From Gigaspora rosea (lineage: Eukaryota > Glomeromycota > Glomeromycetes > Diversisporales > Gigasporaceae): DNA of 64,000 nucleotides. Under the pieces are notes generated by a model, which did not search any database, was not told the origin of the DNA, and saw only the letters and a list, made by a program, of their open reading frames with translations. Where the stretch lies: positions 539,523 through 603,522 of the forward strand of contig QKWP01000054.1 of the NCBI GenBank assembly GCA_003550325.1. Direction: 5' to 3'. This document shows, one piece after another, positions 44,686-56,459 of this stretch; position 1 is the first letter of the stretch; every line of letters starts with the position of its first letter. The translations under genes were made by a program, and so were the position numbers.

Positions 44686-44937
44686 TTAAATCACATCACT
44701 GGTATTCAATCTAGTATATGGCACAATTTAAAAATCAATATCAAAAAATAACCAAAAAAATAACAAAAATTAAATTTAATAAATATTAAATTAGAAGTAA
44801 TAGTTAGGGGTTAGAATAAATAGTATATAGTACAGTAGTATAATTTTATAATGAATTTTTTTTAAAAAAAAAGGTGGATTCATAGATAAAATTTTAAGTA
44901 AAAAGTATTTTTTTAAAAAAAATAGCAAAACAAAGCA
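44686..44937. mobile_element. MITE family with ACTAAATCACACCACTGG ends, copy 3 (truncated)
   Basis: Starts TTAAATCACATCACTGGTAT and follows the order of copies 1 and 2 through AAAAAGGTGGATTCATA. It breaks off after AAATAGCAAAACAAAG, lacking the right end. Confidence 0.65.
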
Positions 44938-44980
44938 TGACAGAAGTTCTAATTATATATTAGTATTATATATAAATTTG

Positions 44981-45117
44981 AAGTGCTGCCAGAAATCAGC
45001 TAATTTGATTTTGACAAAAATTTTGACCTCCCACCTATTTTAGTCAGATCTTCATATTAAATTTTTACTTTTTCAAACCCCTTCACCTTTAGAAAATTAG
45101 CTGATTTCTGGTCCTCC
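44981..45117. repeat. Small foldback with CCAGAAATCAGCTAATTT arms
   Basis: GCCAGAAATCAGCTAATTT at the left and AAATTAGCTGATTTCTGG at the right enclose ~90 bp. The arm sequence resembles the ends of the TTA-targeted group (CCAGAAAT / AGAAATCAG). Confidence 0.6.
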
Positions 45118-45463
45118 TTTTATATATTGAATCATAAAATAGAAGATATATCATATGATTACAAAAAATAATTATCTATTTTTTTAAAACTTCATTAGGC
45201 TGTTCTTCTGCTATAAAATAAAAAAATTGTATAAATCTATCTTACTGATCTAACAATTTACAAAACTTTTATATAGTAGAGTTTTTATAATAAAAATAGC
45301 TTATAAATTTATACTTAAATTTTTTTTAAATATTTTAGTATAATGAAAGCAAAAAGAGGTATTTATTGCTAGTTCAAATATATTTGTTTATTCTATATTT
45401 TTATTAGTATTTTATTTGTTTAATTTGTATTGCTAGTTTATAAAAATAATCTATTGCCTCTAC

Positions 45464-46203
45464 TAGAGATGTTAAGTGGTTCGTTCAGTTCAGTTCCGGT
45501 CCAGTTCTATAAAGTTTAAAGAAAAAAATGAACTGAACTGAAGTTTATAAACTTCAGTTCAATTTTAAAGTTTAAACTTGAGTTCATAAACTTAAAGTGT
45601 GAACTTGAGGTTAACTTTGAAATTCAACCTCTAGTTCATGAACCTAAGTTCACTAAAGCTATTATCCAGTAAGAAAATAATTAATTATCCAGGCAGGTCA
45701 GATATTGTCTGACCTGCCTGAATAATTATTTTTCTACTTAGTCATGATAAATATTAGATTTATAGTTAGATAAAACCTCGAGTTTCACGCTAACAATGTA
45801 CTAACAAATTAAGATTGCATCATAACTTGCTGTACAATAGAACCATATGACTTTGCTATAACTTTGGTTGACAAAATGTCTTTCTAAGTATGCATAATAG
45901 GTATATACGTACTTTTATACAAAGATTTGACATCCCGTATCATTATTACAAATTATATTTAATTACTGATAATTTCTTTTATCATACACATTACGATTTT
46001 GTTATAACCAGGTTCATATAAGCTAAGTTTTCAAACCAGTTTTATAAGCTAAGTTTATAAACTAGGTTTATAAATTAGGTTTATAAACTAGATTATAAAA
46101 CTAGTTCAAGAACTTGACATCAATTTTTTTTTGAATGAACAGCTAAAAAAAGTAGTTTGAACCAGGTTCGGACTCAGTTCATTTGAACGACTTAACATCC
46201 CTA
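45464..46203. mobile_element. hAT-like word-palindrome MITE (words GAACTGAA and ACTAGGTTTATAA)
   Basis: Left end TAGAGATGTTAAGTGGTTCG, right end CGACTTAACATCCCTA. An 8-bp duplication, GCCTCTAC / GCTTCTAC (7 of 8), lies at 45456-45463 and 46204-46211. The left part repeats GAACTGAACTGAAGTT. The right part repeats AAACTAGGTTTATAA. A perfect hairpin CAGGCAGGTCAGA / TCTGACCTGCCTG is at 45690-45720. Confidence 0.85.
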
Positions 46204-46406
46204 GCTTCTACTTTTTTGAAATACTTTTCTATATTTTTTGCTTTATCTTTATTATTATCATTATCAATATTCTTCTTGGTAAGTGTATTAGCTCTTTTTT
46301 TAATATATTTTAAAACTTTTTGATATATTTAAAAATTTTCTTCTTATAAAATTCCTTGCAATCAATACATTTTTTATAATAATAGTCCAAATAGTAACTA
46401 TGATTA

Positions 46407-46987
46407 GGGAGCTGTTGTAAATCAGGTGATTTTTTCATTTCTTAAGGGGCTACCCCCACCCACCCACACCTGACACCTTATTAGTCAATCAAATTGCGCA
46501 AAAAATTTATATATTAATTAATAAAAACATTGATATTATGTAACTTTTGATCTATCAAACCATTTTAGATGATTTAACTACCAAAATAATCCTCTCAAAG
46601 AGAAGATTATAACAAGTCCAAAACTATTAAAATCCAATTACTAGATCGTAAGATCAATCTAGATTTATATAATATTATATAGTATATTAAAATATTATGT
46701 AATATTTATAGTAATACTTGATATTACGATCTAGTAATTGGAATTTAATAATTTTAGATTTGTTAGGATCCTCTCTTTGAGAGGATCATTTTGGTAGTTA
46801 AATTATCTAAATTGGTCCAGTAGATCAAAAGTTATTTAATATTAAATTTATATATAAATTTATAATTTTAATTAAAAAATTTTTTATAATTTTGGCCGGA
46901 ATTTGATAATTCCGGCCAGAATTACACCTGATACATTGGCTAACCCACCCACTCACCAAAAAAATCACCTGATTTCTGTCAGCTTCC
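46407..46987. mobile_element. TTA-targeted MITE (GGGAGCTG..CAGCTTCC) with F1 core
   Basis: Left end GGGAGCTGTTGTAAATCAGG, right end CTGATTTCTGTCAGCTTCC. TTA lies on both sides (46404-46406 and 46988-46990), as in PIF/Harbinger elements. Sub-terminal CACCCACCCACACCTGA words are mirrored, and the core (46545-46830) is an F1 foldback. No coding capacity. Confidence 0.8.
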
Positions 46988-47056
46988 TTACAACCAACTA
47001 TAAAGCTATTACTATTAGTAAACAGAAGTCTACTTTTATCTCATAACTCAGAATTA

Positions 47057-47285
47057 GTAATGCCACCAAAATTAATTTTTAAAAAAGGCCTATTTCGTCT
47101 TCATTAGAGAAAATTAAAATTTTTTACAAGAAAGTGCAAATAAAATTTATATAAATATGTTCCTTATAATTCGTCTATTCAAAAAAAGTATCAAATAATG
47201 TCTTTCAAGTAAAATAGATCAAAAACAATTTCGTCTTCAAATTTTAATTTTAGGTTTTAGAACCCGAAATAATTTCATCCTCATG
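47057..47285 (+). repeat. Dispersed repeat with TTTCGTCTTY words, copy 2
   Basis: Same order as 4325-4556, from GTAATGCCACC to CCTCATG. It is flanked by ACTCAGAAT on both sides (about 47046-47054 and 47289-47297). Copy 1 has ACTCTGGGT at the equivalent place on both sides, so the flanks agree within, not between, copies. Confidence 0.75.
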
Positions 47286-47299
47286 TATACTCAGAATAT

Positions 47300-47800
47300 A
47301 GAGAATATGCTATACTATAACTAGTTAATAGATATCATAAATCTATATTTTTATTTAAAATAACAAGATACTATTTTTAGTAATCTTTTTTTATTAGATT
47401 TTGATTGCTTTTATTACTTCTTTTATAGTTATTAGATTTTAGGTTACTTTTTTTATGATTTGATATATTATAAAATGTTATAAGAAAAACTTAATTTTGT
47501 TATACAAAAAGTTTAATACTTTTAGAGTGTTTTGCAATAGGTATCTTTAAGTGTCAATTACAGTTTATAATAATATAAGCTTGTTTTATAATATTATCAA
47601 CTTTTATATTTTGAGATTTTTTGTCCTAATTTTATAATTTTTTTCAAAGTGCCTGTTTTGAAGAATATAATTTATTTGGTTTATTTATCAGAAATTATAT
47701 TTGAACAAGAGTACAACTAGCTATATATGTTATGTGTCACTTCACAATTCATATCAATTATAAAATAATATATATTTGCAAATTAATATAAGATAAAAAG
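47300..47800. other. AT-rich gap
   Basis: No feature recognised. Confidence 0.3.
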
Positions 47801-48372
47801 AGATAATTTGGTGAATTTAACATAACTAATATAAAAACTTTTTTATTTTAATATTAAAAAATTGTTTATTTTTAGTATTGAACTTTATATATGATTTAGA
47901 ATTATTTTTTATATAAAATTACTAATATAACATCTTGTTTTAAAGTAATATTAAATGGATTATAAACACTATCAAAAAACTTAAATTTTAAAAAATAGAA
48001 GTAATTTGGTGAATTGATGGTATCTTGTATGATCAAGTCGTTAGAATTGAATAATTTTTATACCATTCGATTCATCTTGATGAGATGAATTGAATAATAT
48101 AAATTTTGTCTGATTTTGATCACTAGATCACAAATTATTATCAATTATATATTGCACAAAAATGATTCTTGAAGGAAATTTTGACAAAATGTTGATATAG
48201 CAAATAATTGAAAATATCTTGTGACCCAGTAATCAAAACTAGGCGAGCTTGGTACCATTTGATTCATATCATTAAGACAAATTAAATAGTATAAAAATTA
48301 TTCAATTCTGATCATTAGATTATGAGATAGCAAAATTCGCCAAATTACTCCTCTTTGCCAAATTAACCTTTT
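47801..48372. repeat. Foldback of the GATCAC family with AATTTGGTGAATT ends
   Basis: AGATAATTTGGTGAATTTAA near 47800 is mirrored by TTGCCAAATTAACC near 48355 and AATTCGCCAAATTACTCC near 48334. The interior has two palindromic modules (TTCGATTCATCTTGATGAGA; GATCACTAGATCACAAATTA) shared with 12488-13207. Confidence 0.55.
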
Positions 48373-49666
48373 TTACTTTATGTCAAATAATAATTGGTAG
48401 AAAATTGCTATTTTCATTCTAGCTTTAATACTTCCAACCTAGTCATGTACAATATAATACAAAATGAGATCATATAACTTTTGAATTCTTGTACTTTAAC
48501 CAATAGTTGGGTTATACAAAATCCTGGTCATATAATCTGTGCAACAATAATAGCTAATCAAAATTTGAACCTGAAGTGTAACTGATAAACTATAAAATAA
48601 GCTACCTACAATCTACATTAGTTGCTACATAGTAAAGTTCAAATTCTATATAAATCAATTAGTATCACTTAAGTAAACTTATTTGAAAGATCAAAATACA
48701 TATATAGTAAAATTTTTAGCAAGATTAGAGAACATTTTATTATTTGACTTTAACTTTTATTTTCAATGAAAAAATTAAAATTTTTTTTAAAAAATATATT
48801 TAACAAACATAAAAGTTAAACATTAGTTAATAAAATTTCTTCAATCTTGCTAAAACCTTTATTATATGTGTATTTTAATCTTAAAATAAGTTTACTTAAG
48901 TGATTATAATCGATTTGCATAGTAAAATTTGGACTTTACTATGTAGCAACTACTTGTGATTGCTAAAAACCTCTTTGGTTTTTTAGCAATTACTATATAG
49001 TAAAATCCAAATTTTACTATATAAATCGATTATAATTGCTTAAGTAAACTTATTTAAAAGATCAAAATACAAATATATAAAATTTTTATCAAGATTGGAG
49101 ACCATTTTATTATTTGACTTTTAACTTTTACATTCGTTAAATATATTTTTTTAAAAAAATTTTAATTTTTTTATCAAATGTAAAAGTTAAAAGTCAAATA
49201 ATAAATATTTTTTAATCTTGCTAAAAATTTTACTATATGTGTATTTGATCTTTCAAATAAGTTTACTTAAGCAAGTATAATCGATTTTCATAGTAAAATT
49301 TGGACTTTACTATGTAGTAACTACTTGCGATTGTTAAAAAACCAAAGAGGTTTTTTAGTGATCACAAGTAGTTGCTACATAATAAAGTTCAAATTTACTA
49401 TGCAAATCGATTATATTATTTAAATAAACTTATTTTGAAGATCAAATACACATATAGTAAAATTTTTAGCAAGATTGGGGAACATTTTATTATTTAACTT
49501 TTAACTTTTACTTTCGATAAAAAAATTAAATTTTTTTTTAAAAAATATATTTGATAAAAAAATTTCTTCAATATTGCTAAAACTTTTATTATATATATAT
49601 TTTGATCTTCCAAATAAGTTTACTTAAGTAATTATAATCGATTTGCATAGTAAATTTTGGACTTTA

Positions 49667-50733
49667 GGGGGCTTCCAGAAATTACGTGATTTTTTAGAGG
49701 GTGGGTGGGGTTCCAAAAATATCAGGTTATAATTATAATTCTGGTCAAATTTTTATAATTCTGACCAAAAGTATAAAATTATAAAATTATTAATAACTAT
49801 TGTTCTACTGAACCAATTTAGATGATTTAACTACCAAAATGTTCGTCTCACTGAGACAATTCTAACAAGCTTAAAATCGTTAAAATCTAATTACAAGGTC
49901 CCAAGATCGTTCAACTTTTGTGTAATTTTAATAGTGATTTTTAGAATCACTAAATAAATTTCTTTAATATTGAATAACTTTTGATCTACTGGCCCGTTTT
50001 GGGTGATTTAACTACCAAAATGTTCGTCTCAGTGAGACGATTCTAACAAGCCCAAAATCGCTAAATTCCAATCACAGGATTACAAGATCGATAAAGATTT
50101 GTATTGTTAAACAAACAAAAAAATCTTGATTAGAATTTAGCGATTTTGGGCTTAAAAGAATCGTCTCACAGAGATGAACATTTTGGCAATTAAATCACCC
50201 AAAACAGGCCAGTGGATCAAAAGTTATTCAATATTAAAGAAATTTACTTAGTGACTCTAAAAAATCACTATTAAGATTACACGAACGTTGAACAATCTTA
50301 GGACCCTGCGATTGGATTTTAATGATTTTGAGCTTGTTAGAATCTCTCACTGAGACAAACATTTTAGTAGTTAAATCATCCAAAACGGACTAGTGGATCA
50401 AAACTTATTCAATATTAAATAAATTTACTTAGTAATTCTAAAAAATCACTATTAAAATTACACTAAAGTTGAATGATTTTGGGATCCTGTGATTATATTT
50501 TAACGATTTTGGGCTTATTAGAATCATCTCAGTAAGATAAACATTTTGGTAGTTAAATCATCTAAATTGGTCCAGTAGAGCAATAGTTATTATCAATTTC
50601 ATAAATTGAAACATATGAATAAATATTAAAAAATATAAAATTTGATTGGCTAATAGAGTATCAGGTGTGGGTGGGTGGGGTAAAATTTTGAAATTTATTA
50701 GTAAAAAAATATTAGTAATTTCTGGAAGCCCCC
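49667..50733. mobile_element. TTA-targeted element (GGGGGCTTCCAGAAAT ends) with tandem F1 cores
   Basis: Perfect ends GGGGGCTTCCAGAAATTAC and GTAATTTCTGGAAGCCCCC. TTA lies on both sides (49664-49666 and 50734-50736). Joining the flanks gives TGGACTTTACTATGTAGCAA, which exists uninterrupted elsewhere in the foldback (about 48931), so the empty site is known. The inside repeats the F1 signature (CTACCAAAATGTTCGTCTCA .. ACAAGCCCAAAATCG) four times in alternating orientation. PIF/Harbinger-like, non-autonomous. Confidence 0.88.
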
Positions 50734-50850
50734 TTACTATGTAGCAACTACTTGTGATTGCTAAAAACCTTTTTGGTTTTTTAGCAATTACTATATAGTA
50801 AAATTCAAATTTTACTATATAAATCGATTATAATTGCTTAAGTAAACTTA

Positions 50851-51012
50851 GAGCACTAACATTTATTAGATAATATTTTAGGAGATGAAGGGTTAAGAAA
50901 AATCTTACCTTAGTTAAATTTGATTGGCTAAAATTCTATTTATAGATCTTATCTGAGAGTAGGGGGTAAGCTCCTATAGTAAATAGATATTAGGTAATAA
51001 ATGTTAGCGCCC
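50851..51012. mobile_element. 162-bp TTA-targeted MITE (GRGCRCTAACATTTATTA ends)
   Basis: Ends GAGCACTAACATTTATTA and TAATAAATGTTAGCGCCC. TTA lies on both sides (50848-50850 and 51013-51015). The flanks rejoin to GTAAACTTATTTGAAAGATC, present uninterrupted in sister modules (about 49036). No coding capacity. Confidence 0.85.
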
Positions 51013-52725
51013 TTATTTGAAAGATCAAAATACAAATATATAAAATTTTTATCAAGATTGAAGAACATTTTATTATTTGACTTTTAACTTTTACCTTCGT
51101 CAAATATATTTTTTTAAAAAATTTTAATTTTTTTATCGAATGTAAAAGTTAAAAGTCAATTAATAAATGTTCTCTAATCTTGCTAAAAATTTTACTATAT
51201 GTATATTTTGATTTTTCAAATAAGTTTATTTAAGCAAGTATAATTGATTTTTATAGTAAAATTTGAACTTTAATACTATAGTAACTACTTGCGATCGTTA
51301 AAAAACCAAAGAGGTTTTTTAGTGATCACAAGTTGTTGCTACATAATAAAGTTCAAATTTTACTATGCAAATCAATTATATTATTTAAATAAACTTATTT
51401 GGAAGATCAAAATACACATAGTAAAATTTTAGCAAGATTGGAGAACATTTTATTATTTAACTTTTAACTTTTACTTCTGATAAAAAAATTAAAATTTTTT
51501 TTAAAAAATATATTTGACGAATGTAAAAGTTAAAAGTTAATTAATAAAATATTTTCACTCTTGCTAAAAATTTTATATATATATATTTTGATTTTCTAAA
51601 TAAGTTTACTTAAGTAATTATAATTGATTTGCATAGTAAAACTTAAACTTTACTATGTGTAACTACTTGTAATCACTAAAAAACCAAAAAGGTTTTTTTA
51701 GTAATCACAAGAAATTGCTATATAGTAAAGTCCAAATTATACTATGCAAATCGATTATAAACACTTAAGTAAACTTATTAAAAAGATCAAAATACACATA
51801 TAATAAAATTCTAGCAAAATTAGAGAACATTTTATTAATTAACTTTTAACTTTTATATTTGTCAAATATATATTTAAAAAATATTTTAATTTTTTTATCA
51901 AACATAAAAGTTAAAAGTCAAATAATAAAATATTCTCCAATCTTGCTAAAAATTTTACTGTATGTGTATTTTTTCTTTCAAAAAGTTTATTTAAATAATG
52001 ATAAATGATTTGTATAGTAAAATTTGAACTTTACTATATAGCAAATATTGTTAATTATGAATAGCTTATTTTGTAGTTTATACTTTGAGTTCAAATTTTG
52101 ATTAGCTATTATTGTTGTATGGATTACGTAACCAGAATTTCATATAATCTAACTATTGGTTAAAATGCAAGAATCCAAAAGTTGTGTGATCTCTGCTTGT
52201 ATTATATTGTATATAACTAAGTCAGTAGAGTTGAAGTTAGAGTGAAAATACTAGTTATTATTTAATATATGTCAATTTGCAATTTTAAATTAACATGTAT
52301 GGGTGTGGCAATATAGTGTAGTTGGATTGTTGTCACCCCCAAGTAGTTGTAACAAAGGTACAGAGTTCGAATCCCACTGAAGACAATTTCGAAGGATTTA
52401 CCTATGTTACGATAACCTGAACTCTGAGCTTGAATTTACAAATCTGTTTCCTAGGTTATACCAACTCGTATTGGGAGCTCTGGTGCTGTGTTATGCACAG
52501 AATTGGGGCGCATAGACCCTGGGGAGTGCAGGCACTGTGTTATGCACAGAACCGTAGGACAAAAAAAACCATACTTGGCAAGACCCGAGTAGAGAGGTAG
52601 CCAGACTTTTGACGGTACCTAACAGGAATTGGACGTGAACTGACTAGTAGTGGACTGACCGGAAGCGGACTTACGACAAAAGGGTTTATAGCGGGCCCTA
52701 CAAACTGGACCGCTGGGGTCACACC

Positions 52726-53831
52726 AGGACCCTGAAGAATACATATATAACTCAAATCCAGACTCAAAATTTTAATATAACTTTATACAAAATTATCATA
52801 TATAAGTTCAAATTTACTATAAATTATACAATTTCAGATCTGAGTACTAGTATGATCATGTTAACCACCAAAGCCAAAAACATAATTATACAAAAAAAAG
52901 TGACGAAGAGAAAATCAGAAACCTATCTAGAAAAAGAAGGGCGGTAGTTAACCGTGTTCAAATTCAACAACAAAATTTTTAGTTCCGAAAATAAGCTACC
53001 CATACGATCGATGAACGTTGCTACATAGTAAAGTTTAATTTTACTAAGCAAATCGATTAAAGTCGCATAAGTAACATTGTTCAGCAGATTAAAATACGCG
53101 TACTCTGAAAATTTCATACAAATCAGAGAAGTTTTTATTATTTGACTTTTAATTTTTACGTTCAACAGTTTTTTTTTATAAAAAAAAACCGTTGAATGTA
53201 AAATTAAAAATCAAATAATAAAAACTTCTCCGATTTGTATGAAATTTTCAGAGTACGCGTATTTTGATTTGCTGAACAATGTTACTTATGCGACTTATCG
53301 ATTTACTTAGTAAAATTTAGACTTTACTATGTAGCGACTATAATCAATTGACCAAAATCGCTTTATAAGTTACTCCCGATTTTTTCTGCATATTTATTTA
53401 TTGTTTATAACATATTTATTTATCGTCTACAGCATATTTATTTATTGTCTACAGCATATTTATTTATTTATTTTACTTATTAAAGTTTTGTATTCAAAAA
53501 TAAGCTACCTTTATTGTGCTTTAAATTACTTAAAATAGTAAATAAGCTACCTACGGTTTTTTTGTTAAAAATCGGCAAAAAAAGGTAGCTGCAACATATG
53601 GTATATATCGATTTATATCTACTTAAAAATTTTCCTGATGTATATATAGTATCGTTATACAAAAAAAGATCGTACTTGTTATAAAGATCGTCTTTGTTAT
53701 ACAAATAAACATCTAACTTTTCAAAAAATTACCAGTTGGTTATACAAATTTAAACATACGACATATGGAAAAATTATATATAAGTCTATACAAAGCCAGA
53801 TCTCAGTATTATATATATTCTTCGGGGTCCT
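52726..53831. mobile_element. 1.1-kb foldback element inserted into SINE-like copy 4
   Basis: Left end AGGACCCTGAAGAATACATA, right end ATATTCTTCGGGGTCCT. The flanks GTCACACC (52718-52725) and GTCGCACC (53832-53839) are the same 8-bp site with one change, and copy 1 has GTCGTACC uninterrupted at this place. Inside is another foldback (53010-53345) of the GCTACATAGTAAAG family with GCGTACTCTGAAAATTTCAT arms. No coding sequence was recognised. An 8-bp duplication suggests hAT-like, but 9-10 bp cannot be excluded. Confidence 0.82.
53387..53475 (+). repeat. Four ~22-bp tandem units
   Basis: GCATATTTATTTATTGTCTACA and close variants repeat four times within the 52726-53831 element. Confidence 0.85.
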
Positions 53832-54478
53832 GTCGCACCAGAGGAAATGGACATATGTTTCAGAATCATGTATCAGGGGAGGGCCCTGGGTTCACTAGGG
53901 CAGACCAACCCTTCCGGGTCTTCAGATTGGAAGTAGGAAGGCAACCAGGGGAAAAAAGCTTCCAGAGAAAAGAAGCTAAAAGAAGAATGGAACAGTACTG
54001 GGGTCGGGTGAACTCTATAAGGGCAGAAGTAGGTAGTGATAGTGGTTAGGTAACCATCCCTAACTGCAAGTATTGGTTTCGGCAAATGTGTATGCTACCG
54101 AAGTGTAGGTGATACCTGTATGGGACAAGGACCGCTCTACCAAGTTTCTCACTGGGATAAACTAGTCCTAAAGGGAACTGGTTAGCATCCGGAACAGTGT
54201 TCTGGTGATACAAGACGGGCTGACAGGAGGCAGGGATCAGAGGGTTTAAATAGGCAATGCCAGTATGTGGGTTGCAGGTATGGCAGCTAGTGTAGAACCT
54301 TCGGGTGGCTACTTAAATAGGCAACCAAAAGTTGCAGGTGAGGCTAGTTGTACTCTCGTCAATGTACAAATATCAGATGTTCCTCCATGTAGGGGATCCG
54401 CGGTCTGATTATTTTGAATAAAAAAGCTCTCCCCGAAGTGGGCACTTTGACTACAAAAAAAAAAAAATTAACATGTAT

Positions 54479-55059
54479 CATTTTAAAATTGATATAAATT
54501 ATTATTTTTTTTAATATTAGAGGGAATACTTAAATAGATTGACACATGATAATAGTATAAATATATACATATTATATACAAGTATTGAAACTAGAACTTT
54601 AAGTTATACAACTATTTATCTATAGCTAATACCCACCAGATCCTTCCATATTCCTATTTATATAGCTAACCTGGATTTGTATGTCCCTCTTCAACCAACA
54701 ATTGGTATTCACATGTCCACTACTTTACCCATATTACCTATTATTATTACTTTTAATTTGGTATGTATTACTAGATAGGTGCTTTATACTTCCAAATTGG
54801 TGTACCTGGGCTCTTAATATTCGCACTACATGCCATATAATGCACATAATTAGATAAACAAATAATAAATAATATGAATAATTTATAACAAATAACAGAA
54901 TATAGATGAAATTTTTTAGATTATATAATTAAGTAATCTTTAATCAGGGCCAGTTTATGAACATGAACTATTTTATATGATCTATACATACTAATCATCA
55001 CATGATATGTGTCAGAAATAAATTACTTGGCAAACTTTCTTGACAACTGTCTAATTGAA
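54479..55059. other. AT-rich gap
   Basis: No gene. ACCCACCAGATCCTTCCATA and similar unique sequence near 54620-54800 show no reading frame of note. Confidence 0.35.
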
Positions 55060-55925
55060 TTTAGTAAAAACTTGTTTAAATCAATTTTACAAATTAGTAA
55101 TATCTATTTAAAAAAATTTTTATGAATTTTATCACATAGTTGTTAAGAAAATTTTGTTCAAAGTATAAAAAAATTTTTACTGTTCTTTAAAAAAATAGCT
55201 GCAACAAAACTTTTTTTAAACTTTGAACAAAAAGTTTCTTGATAACTACTTGATAAAATTTGATAAAATTTTTTTAATAAATTTTACTATTTAAATTTAT
55301 TCATTACTTTATGGAGATATGCTTTATATATTGCTCTCTCAATCAAATTTCAAGATTAGGTATAATATTACACAATAAAAAAATTTAAAACAAATGTTCA
55401 TTTTGTTAAAAATCGTCTAAAACATAAAATTAAGTATATGAAACTACTCTTTGGATTCTAACAAAAAAATTTTTTTCAAAATTTTACTATAAAACCCAAT
55501 TGAATCTATATACTCTATTTTTATTTCACCCTAACTCTAACCAATGAAAAAAAAGGGGTTTTTAATTGTTTTGATTTTATATTACATTTAATTTTAGATG
55601 TGACAATATTGCATATGCAATGTATAATTTATTTCTTAATAATCAAATTTTTTCAAATAATTGTTAAGAAAATTTTGGTTAAAGTTTGAAAGAATTATTA
55701 CTATTTTTTAAAAAAATAACTGTGACAGAAATTTTTCTAAACTTTGAACAAAAATTTCTTAACAATTACCTGATAGAATTGGATGAAAATTTTTTTAATA
55801 AATTTTACTATTTAATGCAATTTATTTAAAAAAATTTCATCAAATTCTATCTAGTAGTTGTTAAAAAAATTTTGTTCAAAGTTTAGTAAAATTTTTGTCG
55901 CAGCTATTTTTTAAAGAAAAAACTT
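55060..55925. repeat. Alternating inverted modules (ACTTTGAACAAAAATTTCTT family)
   Basis: The module TTTGATAAAATTTTTTTAAT .. AGTTGTTAAGAAAATTTTGTTCAAAGT occurs in alternating orientation near 55085-55175, 55215-55310, 55645-55700, 55740-55830 and 55830-55900, with one more pair at 57410-57580. 55350-55430 carries the TAATATTACAC .. TTCATTTTGTTAAAAATC block shared with 15755-15840 and 59588-59665. Confidence 0.6.
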
Positions 55926-56255
55926 AACCTATATTCTGGTATAGAGAGTCTTATCCTGTATCTGTTATGTAACTATGTTTATAAATTAAATTAAACTAAT
56001 CAACACAGAAAATTGCATGTTTTGACTGTTAGTATTTTTGTGGTACTTTTGTTGCTTTTGTCATTATTGTGTAGTATTTTTTTTGTGCTTTTATTGTCAT
56101 TCTTGCAGTGCTTTTGTGGCTCTTTTATGGTGCTTTTATCATCATTTAGTAATATTTTGGTCATTATTTGGTAGTGCCTTTGGTTGTCATTTGGTGCCTT
56201 TGGTTATCGTTTGGTGGTGCCTTTGGTTGTGCCTTTGGTAGGATTGTTGATAGAG

Positions 56256-56332
56256 TACTCTAGTCAATAATAAAATATATAACCCACACCAAAGCACTCC
56301 AGAAGTGAGTTATATATTTTATTAGTGTCTGG
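56256..56332. mobile_element. Tiny foldback (GAGTACTCTAG ends) in the minisatellite
   Basis: GAGTACTCTAGTCAATAATA and TTATTAGTGTCTGGAGTACT are inverted copies, with AAATATATAACCCACAC at the hairpin end. TA is adjacent on both sides. About 80 bp. Confidence 0.6.
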
Positions 56333-56459
56333 AGTACTTTATTAGTTTGGTAGTACTTATATTGTAGTTTGGTAATGTTTTGGGTTATAGTTTGGTAATG
56401 CTTTTGGTTAGAGGCTTTTGGTCATGTTTGTTGGTGCTTTTTGTCATTGTTTGTTGGTA

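Larger units (their letters stand above)
48400..52262. mobile_element. Giant (~3.8 kb) composite foldback
   Basis: 48415-48640 (TTTTCATTCTAGCTTTAATA .. ACAAAATGAGATCATATAAC .. AGCTAATCAAAATTTGAAC) is repeated inverted at 52030-52250. Between them, modules of ~200 bp (GCTACATAGTAAAGTTC .. AAGTAAACTTATTT .. TAGCAAGATTGGAGAACATT) alternate in orientation at least ten times. Module pairs are joined by GATTGCTAAAAACC / GGTTTTTTAGTGATCACAAG hairpins. Two other elements sit inside (49667-50733 and 50851-51012). No coding sequence was recognised. Diverged modules of the same family occur at 53010-53345 and 63400-63840. Confidence 0.75.
52301..54464 (+). mobile_element. Long tRNA-headed SINE-like retroelement, copy 4 (interrupted)
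   Basis: Closest relative of copy 1. Head with box A TAGTGTAGTTGG (about 52315) and box B GTTCGAATCCC (about 52368), body, single 3' block (about 54237-54360), TTGAATAAAA and poly(A). The 14-bp duplication AAATTAACATGTAT lies at 52287-52300 and 54465-54478. The body is interrupted at 52726-53831. It carries two TTTT (GACTTTTGACG and ATTATTTTGAA) where copy 1 has TTTC and ATCT, consistent with decay after loss of function. Confidence 0.88.

Noticed and set aside
56038..56241. Cys/Phe-rich 67-codon frame resembling a small secreted or membrane protein
   Set aside because: It is a translation of the TTTTGGTAGTGC minisatellite.
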